Source: Longispora sp040681875
GTDB taxonomy: Bacteria > Actinomycetota > Actinomycetes > Mycobacteriales > Micromonosporaceae
Direction: 5' to 3'
DNA length: 64,000 nt
Assembly (NCBI RefSeq): GCF_040681875.1
Contig: NZ_JBFAZP010000007.1
Location: forward strand, 434,001-498,000
The notes beneath the pieces were generated by a model that was given only the letters and a program-made list of their open reading frames with translations, searched no databases and was not told the DNA's origin. Positions 25,152 to 33,317 of the stretch are shown one piece after another. Made by a program: the position numbers and the translations under genes. Numbering within the stretch: the first letter of the stretch is position 1; every line of letters starts with the position of its first letter.

Positions 25152-26777
25152 GTGGACGCGCTGTTCGAGTTGTCGGAGCCCGGAGGTTCCGCCTCGGCGT
25201 CCTCGAACGACTTCGCGGACGTGCCGCCGGGGGCCCCGCTGGCCGTCCGGATGCGGCCCCGCGCCATCGACGAACTGATCGGGCAGGAGCACCTGCTGGC
25301 CGCCGGCGCGCCCCTGCACCAGCTGGTCAGCGGCGACTCGCCGATGTCGGTGATCCTCTGGGGGCCGCCCGGCTCCGGCAAGACCACCGTCGCGCACCTG
25401 GTCGCCCGGTCCTCCCAGCGCCGGTTCGTCGCCCTGTCCGCGCTGTCGGCCGGGGTCAAGGACGTCCGCGAGGTGATCGCGGCCGCCAAGGCCGACCGGC
25501 GGCGCACCGGGCGCGCCACGGTGCTGTTCATCGACGAGGTGCACCGGTTCACCAAGACCCAGCAGGACTCGCTGCTGGCCGCCGTCGAGGACCGCACGGT
25601 GACGCTGCTGGCCGCGACCACGGAGAACCCGTACTTCTCGGTGGTCTCCCCGCTGCTGTCCCGGTGCGTGCTGCTGACCCTGAGGCCGCTGGACGAGGTC
25701 GCGGTGGGGGCCCTGGTGGACCGGGCGCTGACGGACGAACGCGGGCTGGCGGGGGCGGTGACCCTGACGCCGGAGGCGCGCGACCACCTGGTGCGGCTCG
25801 CAGGGGGAGACGTGCGCAAGGCGCTGACGGCCCTGGAGGCGGCGGCCTCGGCGGCGCTCGCGCCGGGCTCGGCGCTGGGCGTGCGCGCTCCGGGCCCGAA
25901 CCGGGGCCCGGCCCCTTCGAACCAGGGCCCGGCCCCGGCCCCCGCTCCGGACTCGACCTCAGCCCCTGCTCCGGACTCGACCCCGGCCCCCGCTCCGGGC
26001 TCGACCCTGGCCCCGGACTCCGCTTCGGACCTGGCCCCGGACGACGGGACCTCGGCCGACGGCGGCCCCACCCCGGTCCCGGCCGACAATGCCCCGGCCG
26101 AGAACCCGGCGGCAACCGCCCCGGCCGGTACCCCGATGATCGATCTCGCCACCATCGAGGCCGCCATCGACGTCGCCGCCGTCCGCTACGACCGCGACGG
26201 CGACGGCCACTACGACGTGACCAGCGCGTTCATCAAGAGCATGCGCGGCTCCGACGTCGACGCCGCCCTGCACTGGCTCGCCCGGATGCTCGTCGCGGGC
26301 GAGGACCCCCGGTTCATCGCCCGCCGCCTGGTGATCTTCGCCAGCGAGGACGTCGGGATGGCCGACCCCACCGCCCTGCTGGTCGCCACGGCCGCCGCCC
26401 AGGCCGTCGCGCTGATCGGCCTGCCCGAGGGGCAGCTCAACCTCGCCCAGGCCGTCGTGCACCTGGCCACGGCCCCGAAGTCCAACACGGTCACCACCGG
26501 GATCTTCGAGGCCATCGCCGACGTCAAGGCCGGCCGGACCGGCAATGTGCCGCCGGCCCTGCGCGACGCGCACTACGCGGGCGCCAAGGGCCTCGGCCAC
26601 GGCGCCGGCTACCGCTACCCGCACGACGACCCGCGCGGCGTCGTCGCCCAGCAGTACGCGCCGGACGAGACCGTCGGCCGCGACTACTACCGGCCCACCA
26701 CGCACGGCGCCGAGCGCGCGGTGTCCGAACGCATCGACAAGCTGCGGACCATCATCCGCTCCCGGGGAGACTCCTAG
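25152..26777 (+). CDS. rarA: Replication-associated recombination protein RarA/MgsA (AAA+ ATPase)
   Basis: RarA acts at stalled replication forks and is related to clamp loaders and RuvB. Over 541 residues it has Walker A WGPPGSGKTT, Walker B VLFIDEVHRF, sensor 1 AATTENPYF, then lid and the conserved C-terminal oligomerisation region (LARMLVAGEDPRFIARRL, FASEDVGMADP). Residues about 236-328 are an inserted Ala/Pro/Asp/Ser low-complexity stretch with 24-bp DNA repeats, between lid and C-terminal domain; most RarA proteins lack it, being near 440 residues. GTG 25152 gives the family N-terminus. Confidence 0.93.
   Translation: MDALFELSEPGGSASASSNDFADVPPGAPLAVRMRPRAIDELIGQEHLLAAGAPLHQLVSGDSPMSVILWGPPGSGKTTVAHLVARSSQRRFVALSALSAGVKDVREVIAAAKADRRRTGRATVLFIDEVHRFTKTQQDSLLAAVEDRTVTLLAATTENPYFSVVSPLLSRCVLLTLRPLDEVAVGALVDRALTDERGLAGAVTLTPEARDHLVRLAGGDVRKALTALEAAASAALAPGSALGVRAPGPNRGPAPSNQGPAPAPAPDSTSAPAPDSTPAPAPGSTLAPDSASDLAPDDGTSADGGPTPVPADNAPAENPAATAPAGTPMIDLATIEAAIDVAAVRYDRDGDGHYDVTSAFIKSMRGSDVDAALHWLARMLVAGEDPRFIARRLVIFASEDVGMADPTALLVATAAAQAVALIGLPEGQLNLAQAVVHLATAPKSNTVTTGIFEAIADVKAGRTGNVPPALRDAHYAGAKGLGHGAGYRYPHDDPRGVVAQQYAPDETVGRDYYRPTTHGAERAVSERIDKLRTIIRSRGDS
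25938..26033 (+). repeat. 24-bp coding repeat within rarA, about 4 units
   Basis: Units start at 25938, 25962, 25986 and (diverged) 26010, each encoding an eight-residue motif near APAPDSTS. The first three differ at only a few bases. The frame is kept because the unit is a multiple of three. Confidence 0.8.
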
Positions 26778-27175
26778 TGCGCACGAAGTTCCTGGTCGCC
26801 CTGTCCGTGGTGGCCCTGGCCCTGACCGGTTGCGGTGGCGGCCCGAGCGGCGCGGCCGACGCGCTGGCCAAGGTCGAGGCCCCCGAGTGGCTGGGCAAGC
26901 CCGCCGACACCACGAAGGGCGACAACCTCGTCCGGACGTACGTGGGGGTGCCCCGGCGGGCGGCGGAGGTCGAGTCGGCGTACTCGCAGGCGCTGGACCG
27001 CGCCGGCTGGCGGTTCCACGAGGGCGGCCCGTCCTGCGGGAAGAACCCGACGAAGGACGGCTGCTGGACGGCCGACGACCTGCTGATCACCGTGTCGGGC
27101 AGCGGCAACGACAGCGCGACCCCGGACGCGACCCCGGCGACCACGCTGACCGTCGTGGTGTCGGCGAAGGGCTAG
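26777..27175 (+). CDS. Putative lipoprotein, 132 aa
   Basis: The protein starts with a short basic end and a hydrophobic stretch that leads to a lipobox LTGC (Cys19), so it should be exported and lipid-anchored outside the membrane. The mature part has a conserved-looking pair of Cys (GGPSCGKNPTKDGCW) that may form a disulfide, and a C-terminal Thr/Ala/Pro stretch before TLTVVVSAKG. Family not recognised. Its GTG start overlaps the rarA stop (TAGTG), so it is coupled to rarA translation. Confidence 0.8.
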   Translation: MRTKFLVALSVVALALTGCGGGPSGAADALAKVEAPEWLGKPADTTKGDNLVRTYVGVPRRAAEVESAYSQALDRAGWRFHEGGPSCGKNPTKDGCWTADDLLITVSGSGNDSATPDATPATTLTVVVSAKG

Positions 27176-27323
27176 CGCCCGTCCGGCCCGGCCCCGCGAA
27201 GCCCCGACCCGCGCACCCCCGCACCCCCGGCCCACCCGCGCGTGTCCGCCAAGGCCTGACGCAGGCCCTTCCGGGGTAGGCGATAGGGTCAGCCCGAGAG
27301 GTTTGTCACGAAGGGGGACCCCA

Positions 27324-27779
27324 GTGTCGTTCGGAGAGGTCGCGGCCCTGATCGCGGCCGTCGCATTCGTAGGTCTGGTGGCGGCCCTCGCGGTGCCGAT
27401 CCTGAGGCTCCGGCACACCGTGGACGCGGCGACCCGGGCGCTCACGGACCTCACCGACCGGACCGGCCCGCTGCTCGGCAACGTCAACACGACGGTCGAC
27501 AACGTCAACGTGGCCCTCGGCCAGGTGCAGGTCACCCTCGACGGGGTGAACGAGCAGCTCGCCCGGGTGGACACGATCACCAGCCACGCCTCGCAGCTCA
27601 CGGCCAACGTGGCGAACGTGAGCACCCTGGTGTCGGCGGCCGTCGCGAACCCGCTGGTCAAGGTCGCCGCCCTCGGCTACGGCTTCCGCAAGGCCGCCGC
27701 CAAGCGCCGCGCCGCCGACGAGGACCGCGAGGTGCGCGACGAGCTGAAGTCGCGCCGCAAGGCCACCAGGAAGGGCTGA
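27324..27779 (+). CDS. DUF948-family membrane protein
   Basis: A 151-residue protein with one N-terminal span (AALIAAVAFVGLVAALAVPIL), a long amphipathic helical region with repeated Asn/Val/Thr heptads (NVNTTVDNVNVALGQVQ), probably coiled coil, and a basic C-terminus. This is the DUF948 layout found just upstream of alaS in many actinomycetes. Function unknown. GTG 27324 follows AAGGGGGA. The next gene begins one base after its stop. Confidence 0.8.
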   Translation: MSFGEVAALIAAVAFVGLVAALAVPILRLRHTVDAATRALTDLTDRTGPLLGNVNTTVDNVNVALGQVQVTLDGVNEQLARVDTITSHASQLTANVANVSTLVSAAVANPLVKVAALGYGFRKAAAKRRAADEDREVRDELKSRRKATRKG

Positions 27780-27780
27780 G

Positions 27781-28044
27781 ATGTTCAAGCGACTGCTGTG
27801 GCTGGGCGTCGGGGTGGCCGTCGGGGTGGTGGTCGTGCGCAAGCTGACCCGGACCGCGCACGCGTTCACGCCGGCCGGCATCGCGGGTAACCTCGGACAG
27901 TCCGCCGGCGGGGTCCTGGACTCGGTCCGCGGCTTCTTCGACGACGTCCGCGAGGGCGCGGCCGAGCGCGAGGCGGAGATCGCCGACGCGATCGCGCACG
28001 GCCTACTGATCACCAACGACACTGAGGAAAGCGAAGAATACTGA
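27781..28044 (+). CDS. Small membrane protein upstream of alaS (DUF6167-like)
   Basis: An 87-residue protein with one N-terminal span (LLWLGVGVAVGVVVV), a short basic stretch and an acidic C-terminus ending ESEEY. Small proteins of this kind lie between the DUF948 gene and alaS in actinomycetes; the DUF6167 name is from memory of that context and not verified. Its stop overlaps the alaS ATG (TGATG), so all three are coupled. Confidence 0.72.
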   Translation: MFKRLLWLGVGVAVGVVVVRKLTRTAHAFTPAGIAGNLGQSAGGVLDSVRGFFDDVREGAAEREAEIADAIAHGLLITNDTEESEEY

Positions 28045-30731
28045 TGCGGACCGCGGAGATTAAGCGCCGGTTCCTGGCCCACTTCGAGGCGAACGGGCAC
28101 ACGGTCGTGCCCAGCGCGCCGCTGCCAGCGATTGATGACCCGAACCTGCTGTTCATCAATGCCGGCATGGTGCAGTTCGTCCCCTACTTCCTGGGCCAGC
28201 AGGCAGCTCCGTGGAAGCGCGCGGTCTCGGTGCAGAAGTGCATCCGGACCCCCGACATCGACGAGGTCGGCAAGACCAGCCGGCACGGCACGTTCTTCCA
28301 AATGAACGGCAACTTCTCCTTCGGCGACTACTTCAAGGCCGAGGCCATCCCGATGGCCTGGGACCTGCTGACGAAGTCCCTCACCGACGGCGGCTACGGG
28401 CTGGACCCGGAGACCCTCTGGGCGACGGTCTACCTGGACGACGACGAGGCCATCGACATCTGGCACCGCACGGTCGGCCTGCCGATGGACCGGATCGTGC
28501 GCCGGGGCAAGAAGGACAACTACTGGTCGATGGGCATCCCGGGCCCGTGCGGCCCGTGTTCGGAGATCTTCGTCGACCGCGGCCCGTCCTACGGCCGCGA
28601 GGGCGGTCCGGAGGTCGACGAGGACCGCTACATGGAGATCTGGAACAACGTCTTCATGCAGTACGAGCGCGGCCCGGGCACCGACAAGGAGAACTTCCCG
28701 ATCCTGGGGGAGCTGCCGGCGCGCAACATCGACACCGGCATGGGCCTGGAGCGGATCGCCTCCGTCCTGCAGGGCGTCGACAACCTCTACGAGATCGACG
28801 AGGTCCGGCCGCTGATCGAGAAGGCCGAGGAGCTCACCGGCAAGCGCTACGGCGTGTCGAAGAGCTCGGTGGCCTCCGAGTCGCACCCCGACGACGTGCG
28901 GCTGCGGGTCATCGCCGACCACGTGCGCACCGGCCTGATGCTGATCGGCGACGGGGTGACCCCGGGCAACGAGGGCCGGGGCTACGTGCTCCGCCGCATC
29001 CTCCGCCGGGCGATCCGCTCGATCCGCCTCCTCGGCTTCGAGGGCCAGGCCATGCCGCACCTGCTGCCGGTGGCCCGGGACTGCATGGCCCCGAGCTACC
29101 CCGAGGTGGCCAGCGACTACGACCGGATCGCGCGGTACGCCTACGCGGAGGAGGACGCCTTCCTGTCCACCCTGCGGCAGGGCACGACGATCCTGGACCT
29201 GGCCCTGACGGAGACCAAGTCCGCGGGCGGCGAGAAGCTCGCGGGTTCCAAGGCGTTCCAGCTGCACGACACGTTCGGCTTCCCGATCGACCTGACCCTG
29301 GAGATCGCGTCCGAGCAGGGCCTGTCGGTGGACGTGGAGGGCTTCAAGGCCCTGATGCTGGAGCAGCGGACCCGGGCGAAGGCCGACGCGGCGGCGCGCA
29401 AGAGCGGGCACGCGGACCTGTCGGCGTTCCGGTCGGTGCTCGACGAGCACGGCCCGACCGACTGGGTGGCGTACTCGACGCTGGAGTCCGACGCGACGAT
29501 CCTGGCGATGCTCAAGGAGGGCCTGCCGACCCGGCACGCGGCCCCCGGCGAGGTCGTCACGGTGATCCTGGACCGGACCCCGTTCTACGCCGAGTCCGGC
29601 GGCCAGGACTCCGACGCGGGCCGGCTGGTCGGCGCGGACGTCGAGGCCGAGGTGCTCGACGTGCAGCGGCCGGTGAAGAAGCTGGTCTCGCACCAGGTGC
29701 GGGTCCTGCACGGCGAGCTGCACGTGGGCCAGAAGGTGCACGCGGCGGTGGACGCGGAGTGGCGGATCGGCGCGCGCCAGGCCCACTCGGGCACCCACGT
29801 GGTGCACGCGGCCCTGCGCCAGGTGCTCGGCCCGGCGGCCCTGCAGTCGGGTTCGTACAACCGCCCCGGCTACCTGCGGCTGGACTTCTCCTGGCGCGGC
29901 GCGCTGTCGCCCGAGACCCGCAGCGAGATCGAGGAGGTCTCCAACCTCGCGGTCCGCAGCGACCTGCTGGTCACGGCGAACGTGATGCCGATCGCGAAGG
30001 CGAAGGACCTGGGCGCGATCGCCCTGTTCGGCGAGACGTACGACGAGGACGTCCGGGTCGTGGAGATCGGCGGCGAGTGGTCGCGCGAGCTGTGCGGTGG
30101 CACGCACGTCGAGCGGTCGGCGCAGATCGGCCCGATGGCGGTGACCGGCGAGTCGTCGGTGGGCGCGGGTTCGCGCCGGATCGAGGCCGTGGTGGGCCAC
30201 GAGGCGTTCCGGTACCTGGCCCGCGAGCGGGACCTGGTGCTGCGCCTCGCGGAGCTGTTCCGGGTGCCGAGCGACCAGCTGGGTGACCGGGTGGCGCAGA
30301 TGATGGCCCAGTTCAAGGACACCGAGAAGGAGCTGGAGAAGCTGCGGGCCCAGATGGTCCTGGCGAACTCCGGCGGCCTGGCGGCGGGCGCGAAGGACGT
30401 GCGCGGCGTCGCGTACGTGGGCGCGGAGGCCCCCGAGGGCACCGGCGCGAACGACGTGCGGACCCTGGCGCAGGACGTCCGGGGCAAGATCGACCCGAAG
30501 CGGCCGGCCGTGGTGGCCGTGACGGCGCGGGCGAACGGCAAGGCGTCCATCGTGATCGCGGTGAACGCGGCGGCGAAGATCGCGGGCCTGTCGGCGGGCG
30601 ACCTGGTCAAGGGCGCCCTGTCGGGCAAGGGCGGCGGCAACGCGGACCTGGCCCAGGGCGGCGGGATCCCGGCGGACCAGGCCGGCGCGCTGCTCGACGC
30701 GGTCGAGAAGCTGGTGGCGGAGCGGGCTTGA
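28044..30731 (+). CDS. alaS: Alanyl-tRNA synthetase
   Basis: AlaRS charges tRNA-Ala and edits mischarged serine and glycine. The 895-residue protein has the class II catalytic domain (AGMVQFVPYFLG, FFQMNGNFSFGDYFK), the editing domain with zinc ligands in AHSGTHVVHAAL and CGGTHV, and a C-terminal DHHA1-type domain (GNADLAQGGG). Length is normal for actinobacterial enzymes. Its stop overlaps the TTG start of ruvX. Confidence 0.97.
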   Translation: MRTAEIKRRFLAHFEANGHTVVPSAPLPAIDDPNLLFINAGMVQFVPYFLGQQAAPWKRAVSVQKCIRTPDIDEVGKTSRHGTFFQMNGNFSFGDYFKAEAIPMAWDLLTKSLTDGGYGLDPETLWATVYLDDDEAIDIWHRTVGLPMDRIVRRGKKDNYWSMGIPGPCGPCSEIFVDRGPSYGREGGPEVDEDRYMEIWNNVFMQYERGPGTDKENFPILGELPARNIDTGMGLERIASVLQGVDNLYEIDEVRPLIEKAEELTGKRYGVSKSSVASESHPDDVRLRVIADHVRTGLMLIGDGVTPGNEGRGYVLRRILRRAIRSIRLLGFEGQAMPHLLPVARDCMAPSYPEVASDYDRIARYAYAEEDAFLSTLRQGTTILDLALTETKSAGGEKLAGSKAFQLHDTFGFPIDLTLEIASEQGLSVDVEGFKALMLEQRTRAKADAAARKSGHADLSAFRSVLDEHGPTDWVAYSTLESDATILAMLKEGLPTRHAAPGEVVTVILDRTPFYAESGGQDSDAGRLVGADVEAEVLDVQRPVKKLVSHQVRVLHGELHVGQKVHAAVDAEWRIGARQAHSGTHVVHAALRQVLGPAALQSGSYNRPGYLRLDFSWRGALSPETRSEIEEVSNLAVRSDLLVTANVMPIAKAKDLGAIALFGETYDEDVRVVEIGGEWSRELCGGTHVERSAQIGPMAVTGESSVGAGSRRIEAVVGHEAFRYLARERDLVLRLAELFRVPSDQLGDRVAQMMAQFKDTEKELEKLRAQMVLANSGGLAAGAKDVRGVAYVGAEAPEGTGANDVRTLAQDVRGKIDPKRPAVVAVTARANGKASIVIAVNAAAKIAGLSAGDLVKGALSGKGGGNADLAQGGGIPADQAGALLDAVEKLVAERA

Positions 30732-31189
30732 CCGGGACAGGTTGGCAGCGCGGCGTCCGACTCGGCATCGATGTCGGGAACGTCCGGATCGGCGTCGCGC
30801 GCTCCGATCCGGACGGCATCCTGGCCACCCCGGTGGTGACGGTGGCCCGGGACCAGTCGGAGACGGACAAGCCGACCGATCTGGCGGAAATCGCCAAACT
30901 GGTCGAGGAATATGATGCGATAGGCATCGTCGTGGGTCTGCCGATCGCCCTGAACGGCAAAGAGGGACTGGCGGCGGCCGCCGTGCGTGGCTACGCTGCG
31001 CGCTTGACCGAGGCCCTGCCGTCGATCCCGGTACACATGGCCGACGAGCGGATGTCAACCGTCGTGGCGGGACGTAGGCTCGCAGAACGGGGTGTCAAGG
31101 GGAAGCGCCAACGCGCTGTCGTCGACCAGGCGGCCGCGGTGGAGATCCTGCAGGGTTGGCTCGACGCTCAGCGGAGGCTACGCGGATGA
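30728..31189 (+). CDS. ruvX: Putative pre-16S rRNA nuclease YqgF/RuvX
   Basis: A 153-residue RNase H-fold protein. Catalytic acids are in RLGIDVGNVRIGVARSD and DERMSTV, with an Asp in the C-terminal VDQAAAVEIL helix. YqgF trims the 5' end of 16S rRNA in E. coli. The TTG start at 30728 overlaps the alaS stop (TTGA). The alaS-ruvX-mltG-aroE order is standard in actinomycetes. Its stop overlaps the mltG start. Confidence 0.92.
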   Translation: MTGTGWQRGVRLGIDVGNVRIGVARSDPDGILATPVVTVARDQSETDKPTDLAEIAKLVEEYDAIGIVVGLPIALNGKEGLAAAAVRGYAARLTEALPSIPVHMADERMSTVVAGRRLAERGVKGKRQRAVVDQAAAVEILQGWLDAQRRLRG

Positions 31190-32358
31190 TGGACGAACTG
31201 GGGTTGTACGAGGACGTCGACCCCGGCCGGCACCGCCGTCGCAGAAAGAAGAAGGGCCGCAGCGGGCTCGCGCTGATCCTCACGGCGGTCATCCTGCTCG
31301 TGCTAGGCGGGGGCGCCTGGTGGGGCGCGACCAAGATCAGCGACATGCTCGCCACCCCGGACTACGCCACGGGCGGCACCAGCGAGACCACGGCCACGGT
31401 GAAGAAGGGCCAGTCGGTGGCCGACATCGCCAACACGCTGTTCTCCGCCGACGTGGTGAAGAGCGCCAAGGCGTTCGTCGAGGCCGCGAAGGAGAACCCG
31501 AAGGGCACGTCCTTCCAGCCGGGCACGTACAAGGTGCGCAAGCAGATGCGGGCCAAGGACGCGGTGACCGCGCTGCTCGACCTGAACAACAAGATCACCA
31601 CCCGGGTGACCCTGCGCGAGGGCCTGACGTTCAAGGGCACGTTCGCGGAGCTGGAGAAGGTCACGAAGATCCCGGCCGCCGAGTTCGAGGCCGCCGCGAA
31701 GGACCCCGTCGAGCTCGGGGTGCCCGACTTCTGGTTCAAGCGCAACGACGGCAAGCCGGTGGAGAAGTCCATCGAGGGCTTCCTGTTCCCGGACACCTAC
31801 GAGTTCGAGCCCGGTTTCACGGCGACCTCGATCCTGAAGAAGCTGGTCGCCCGGTTCAACGCGGAGATGGAGTCCAGCGGGTTCATCGCCCGGGCCGAGA
31901 AGGAGCGCCAGATCTCGCCGTTCGAGGCGCTGATCGTGGCCTCGCTCGCGCAGGTCGAGGCGGGCAACGCGGACGACCTGGGCAAGGTGGCCCGGGTGGC
32001 CTACAACCGGGCGTACAAGAAGAACATGCCCCTGGAGTTCGACGTGACGGCCAACTACTGGCTGATCAAGCAGGGCAAGCCGTCGAAGAGTTCCTCGGAG
32101 CTGTCGAAGGAGGAGATGGACGACCCGAAGAGCCCGTACAACGTGAAGAGCGTGCGCGGTCTGCCGGGCGGGCCGATCTCCAACCCGGGGGCGGCGGCGC
32201 TGAAGGGCGCGATCGAACCGCCGGCCGGCGAGTGGGTGTACTTCGTGGCCGTCGACAAGGAGGGCCACTCCGCGTTCGCCGTCACGCTCGCCGAGCACGA
32301 CGCGAACCGACGCAGGGCATGCCAGGCGGGGGTGCTGACCGGGGACTCCTGCCGGTGA
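31186..32358 (+). CDS. mltG: Endolytic transglycosylase MltG (YceG-like)
   Basis: MltG cuts nascent glycan strands in the periplasmic-side space and so sets chain length of peptidoglycan. The 390-residue protein has a very basic cytoplasmic N-terminus (RHRRRRKKKGR), one span at about 25-45, a LysM-like region, and the YceG catalytic domain with ASLAQVEAGNADDLGKVARVAYNR, where the Glu of VEAG is the expected catalytic residue. ATG 31186 overlaps the ruvX stop (ATGA) and is eight bases after GGAGG. ATG 31189 is possible. Confidence 0.92.
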   Translation: MMDELGLYEDVDPGRHRRRRKKKGRSGLALILTAVILLVLGGGAWWGATKISDMLATPDYATGGTSETTATVKKGQSVADIANTLFSADVVKSAKAFVEAAKENPKGTSFQPGTYKVRKQMRAKDAVTALLDLNNKITTRVTLREGLTFKGTFAELEKVTKIPAAEFEAAAKDPVELGVPDFWFKRNDGKPVEKSIEGFLFPDTYEFEPGFTATSILKKLVARFNAEMESSGFIARAEKERQISPFEALIVASLAQVEAGNADDLGKVARVAYNRAYKKNMPLEFDVTANYWLIKQGKPSKSSSELSKEEMDDPKSPYNVKSVRGLPGGPISNPGAAALKGAIEPPAGEWVYFVAVDKEGHSAFAVTLAEHDANRRRACQAGVLTGDSCR

Positions 32359-33161
32359 GGGCCGCGGTGCTCGGCCGCCCGGTCGGCCACTCGCTGTCCC
32401 CTGTCCTGCACAACGCCGGCTACGCGGCCCTCGGCCTCGACTGGTCCTACGCGGCGGTCGACGTCGGCGAGGACGAGCTGGCGTCCTTCGTGGACGGTCT
32501 GGGCCCGGAGTGGGCCGGGCTGTCGCTGACGATGCCGCTCAAGGAGGTCGCGCTCACCGTCGGCCGGGAGGTCACGCCGTTGGCCCGGGTGCTGGGCGCG
32601 GCGAACACCCTGGTGCTGCGGGGCGGCACCCGGTTCCTGGACAACACCGACGCGCCGGGCGCGGTCGACGCGCTGGCCCAGGTGGGCTGCGTGGCGGCGG
32701 CGGAGATGGCGATCCTGGGCGCCGGGGGCACGGCCCGCGCGGCGCTGGCGGCGGCCTCGTCGCTGGGCGCCCGGGCCACGGTCTACGCGCGCCGGCCGGA
32801 GGCGGTGACCGAGCTGCTGCCGGTCGCGGCGGCCCTGGACGTGCGGATCGTCCCCGCGCACTGGGACGACGTGGCCGACGCGGCGGACGCCGACGTGATC
32901 GTGTCCACCGTCCCGAAGAGCGCCGCCGGGTCCCTCGCCGAACTCAAGCCGCACCGCGACACCGTCGTCTTCGACGTGCTCTACGACCCGTGGCCGACCC
33001 CCCTGGCCGCCGCCGCGCTGGCCGCCGGCTGCCGGGTGGTGAGCGGCCTGGACCTGCTGGCCGCCCAGGCCTATCTCCAGTTCGCCCTGTTCACCGGGGT
33101 GCCCGCCCCGAGGGCTCCGATGCGCGCGGCCCTGGACGCGGCGGTCGCCGCACGGGGCTGA
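32355..33161 (+). CDS. aroE: Shikimate dehydrogenase
   Basis: AroE reduces 3-dehydroshikimate to shikimate with NADPH, step four of the aromatic amino acid pathway. The 268-residue protein has the substrate-binding GHSLSPVLHNAGY, the catalytic Lys in SLTMPLKE, and NTDAPGAV and a Rossmann glycine loop ILGAGGTARAAL. GTG 32355 overlaps the mltG stop (GTGA). The remaining aro genes (aroC, K, B, Q) follow after a secreted hydrolase gene and a prepilin peptidase. Confidence 0.93.
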   Translation: MRAAVLGRPVGHSLSPVLHNAGYAALGLDWSYAAVDVGEDELASFVDGLGPEWAGLSLTMPLKEVALTVGREVTPLARVLGAANTLVLRGGTRFLDNTDAPGAVDALAQVGCVAAAEMAILGAGGTARAALAAASSLGARATVYARRPEAVTELLPVAAALDVRIVPAHWDDVADAADADVIVSTVPKSAAGSLAELKPHRDTVVFDVLYDPWPTPLAAAALAAGCRVVSGLDLLAAQAYLQFALFTGVPAPRAPMRAALDAAVAARG

Positions 33162-33192
33162 GGCCCGCCCACGATCTACGGACGGGCCTCAG
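33158..33192 (+). terminator. Hairpin terminator at the end of aroE
   Basis: CTGAGGCCCG (33158-33167) pairs with CGGGCCTCAG (33183-33192); the stem includes the aroE stop codon and is followed by GAAAATC. Confidence 0.65.
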
Positions 33193-33207
33193 GAAAATCA
33201 CCACCAC

Positions 33208-33233
33208 CCGACGGGTACGCGTCCCGCGCGCCC
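33208..33233 (+). repeat. Dispersed intergenic element, copy B
   Basis: CCGACGGGTACGCG followed by TCCCGCGCGCCC. Shares both blocks with copies at 268-296 and 49931-49958. Lies in the 156-bp gap between aroE and the convergent hydrolase gene, after the aroE terminator. Confidence 0.5.
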
Positions 33234-33317
33234 GACCGGCGGGCGTCGGATCCCGCGACTCCCGGGGGACACGCCGCGAACCTGCCCGCTGGGGTCGGCC
33301 CGCGGCGTCCCGCGCGG

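Noticed and set aside
25664..26776. A plus-strand frame that runs through rarA and joins the lipoprotein gene
   Set aside because: Only the part from GTG 26777 has a lipobox and normal composition. The upstream part is an Arg/Gly/Pro shadow of rarA.
27306..31058. A 1250-residue open frame antisense to alaS and neighbours
   Set aside because: It is Arg/Val/His/Gln-rich, has no known domain and lies wholly opposite alaS, ruvX, DUF948 and the small membrane gene. Long antisense frames are expected in GC-rich DNA because stop codons are rare.
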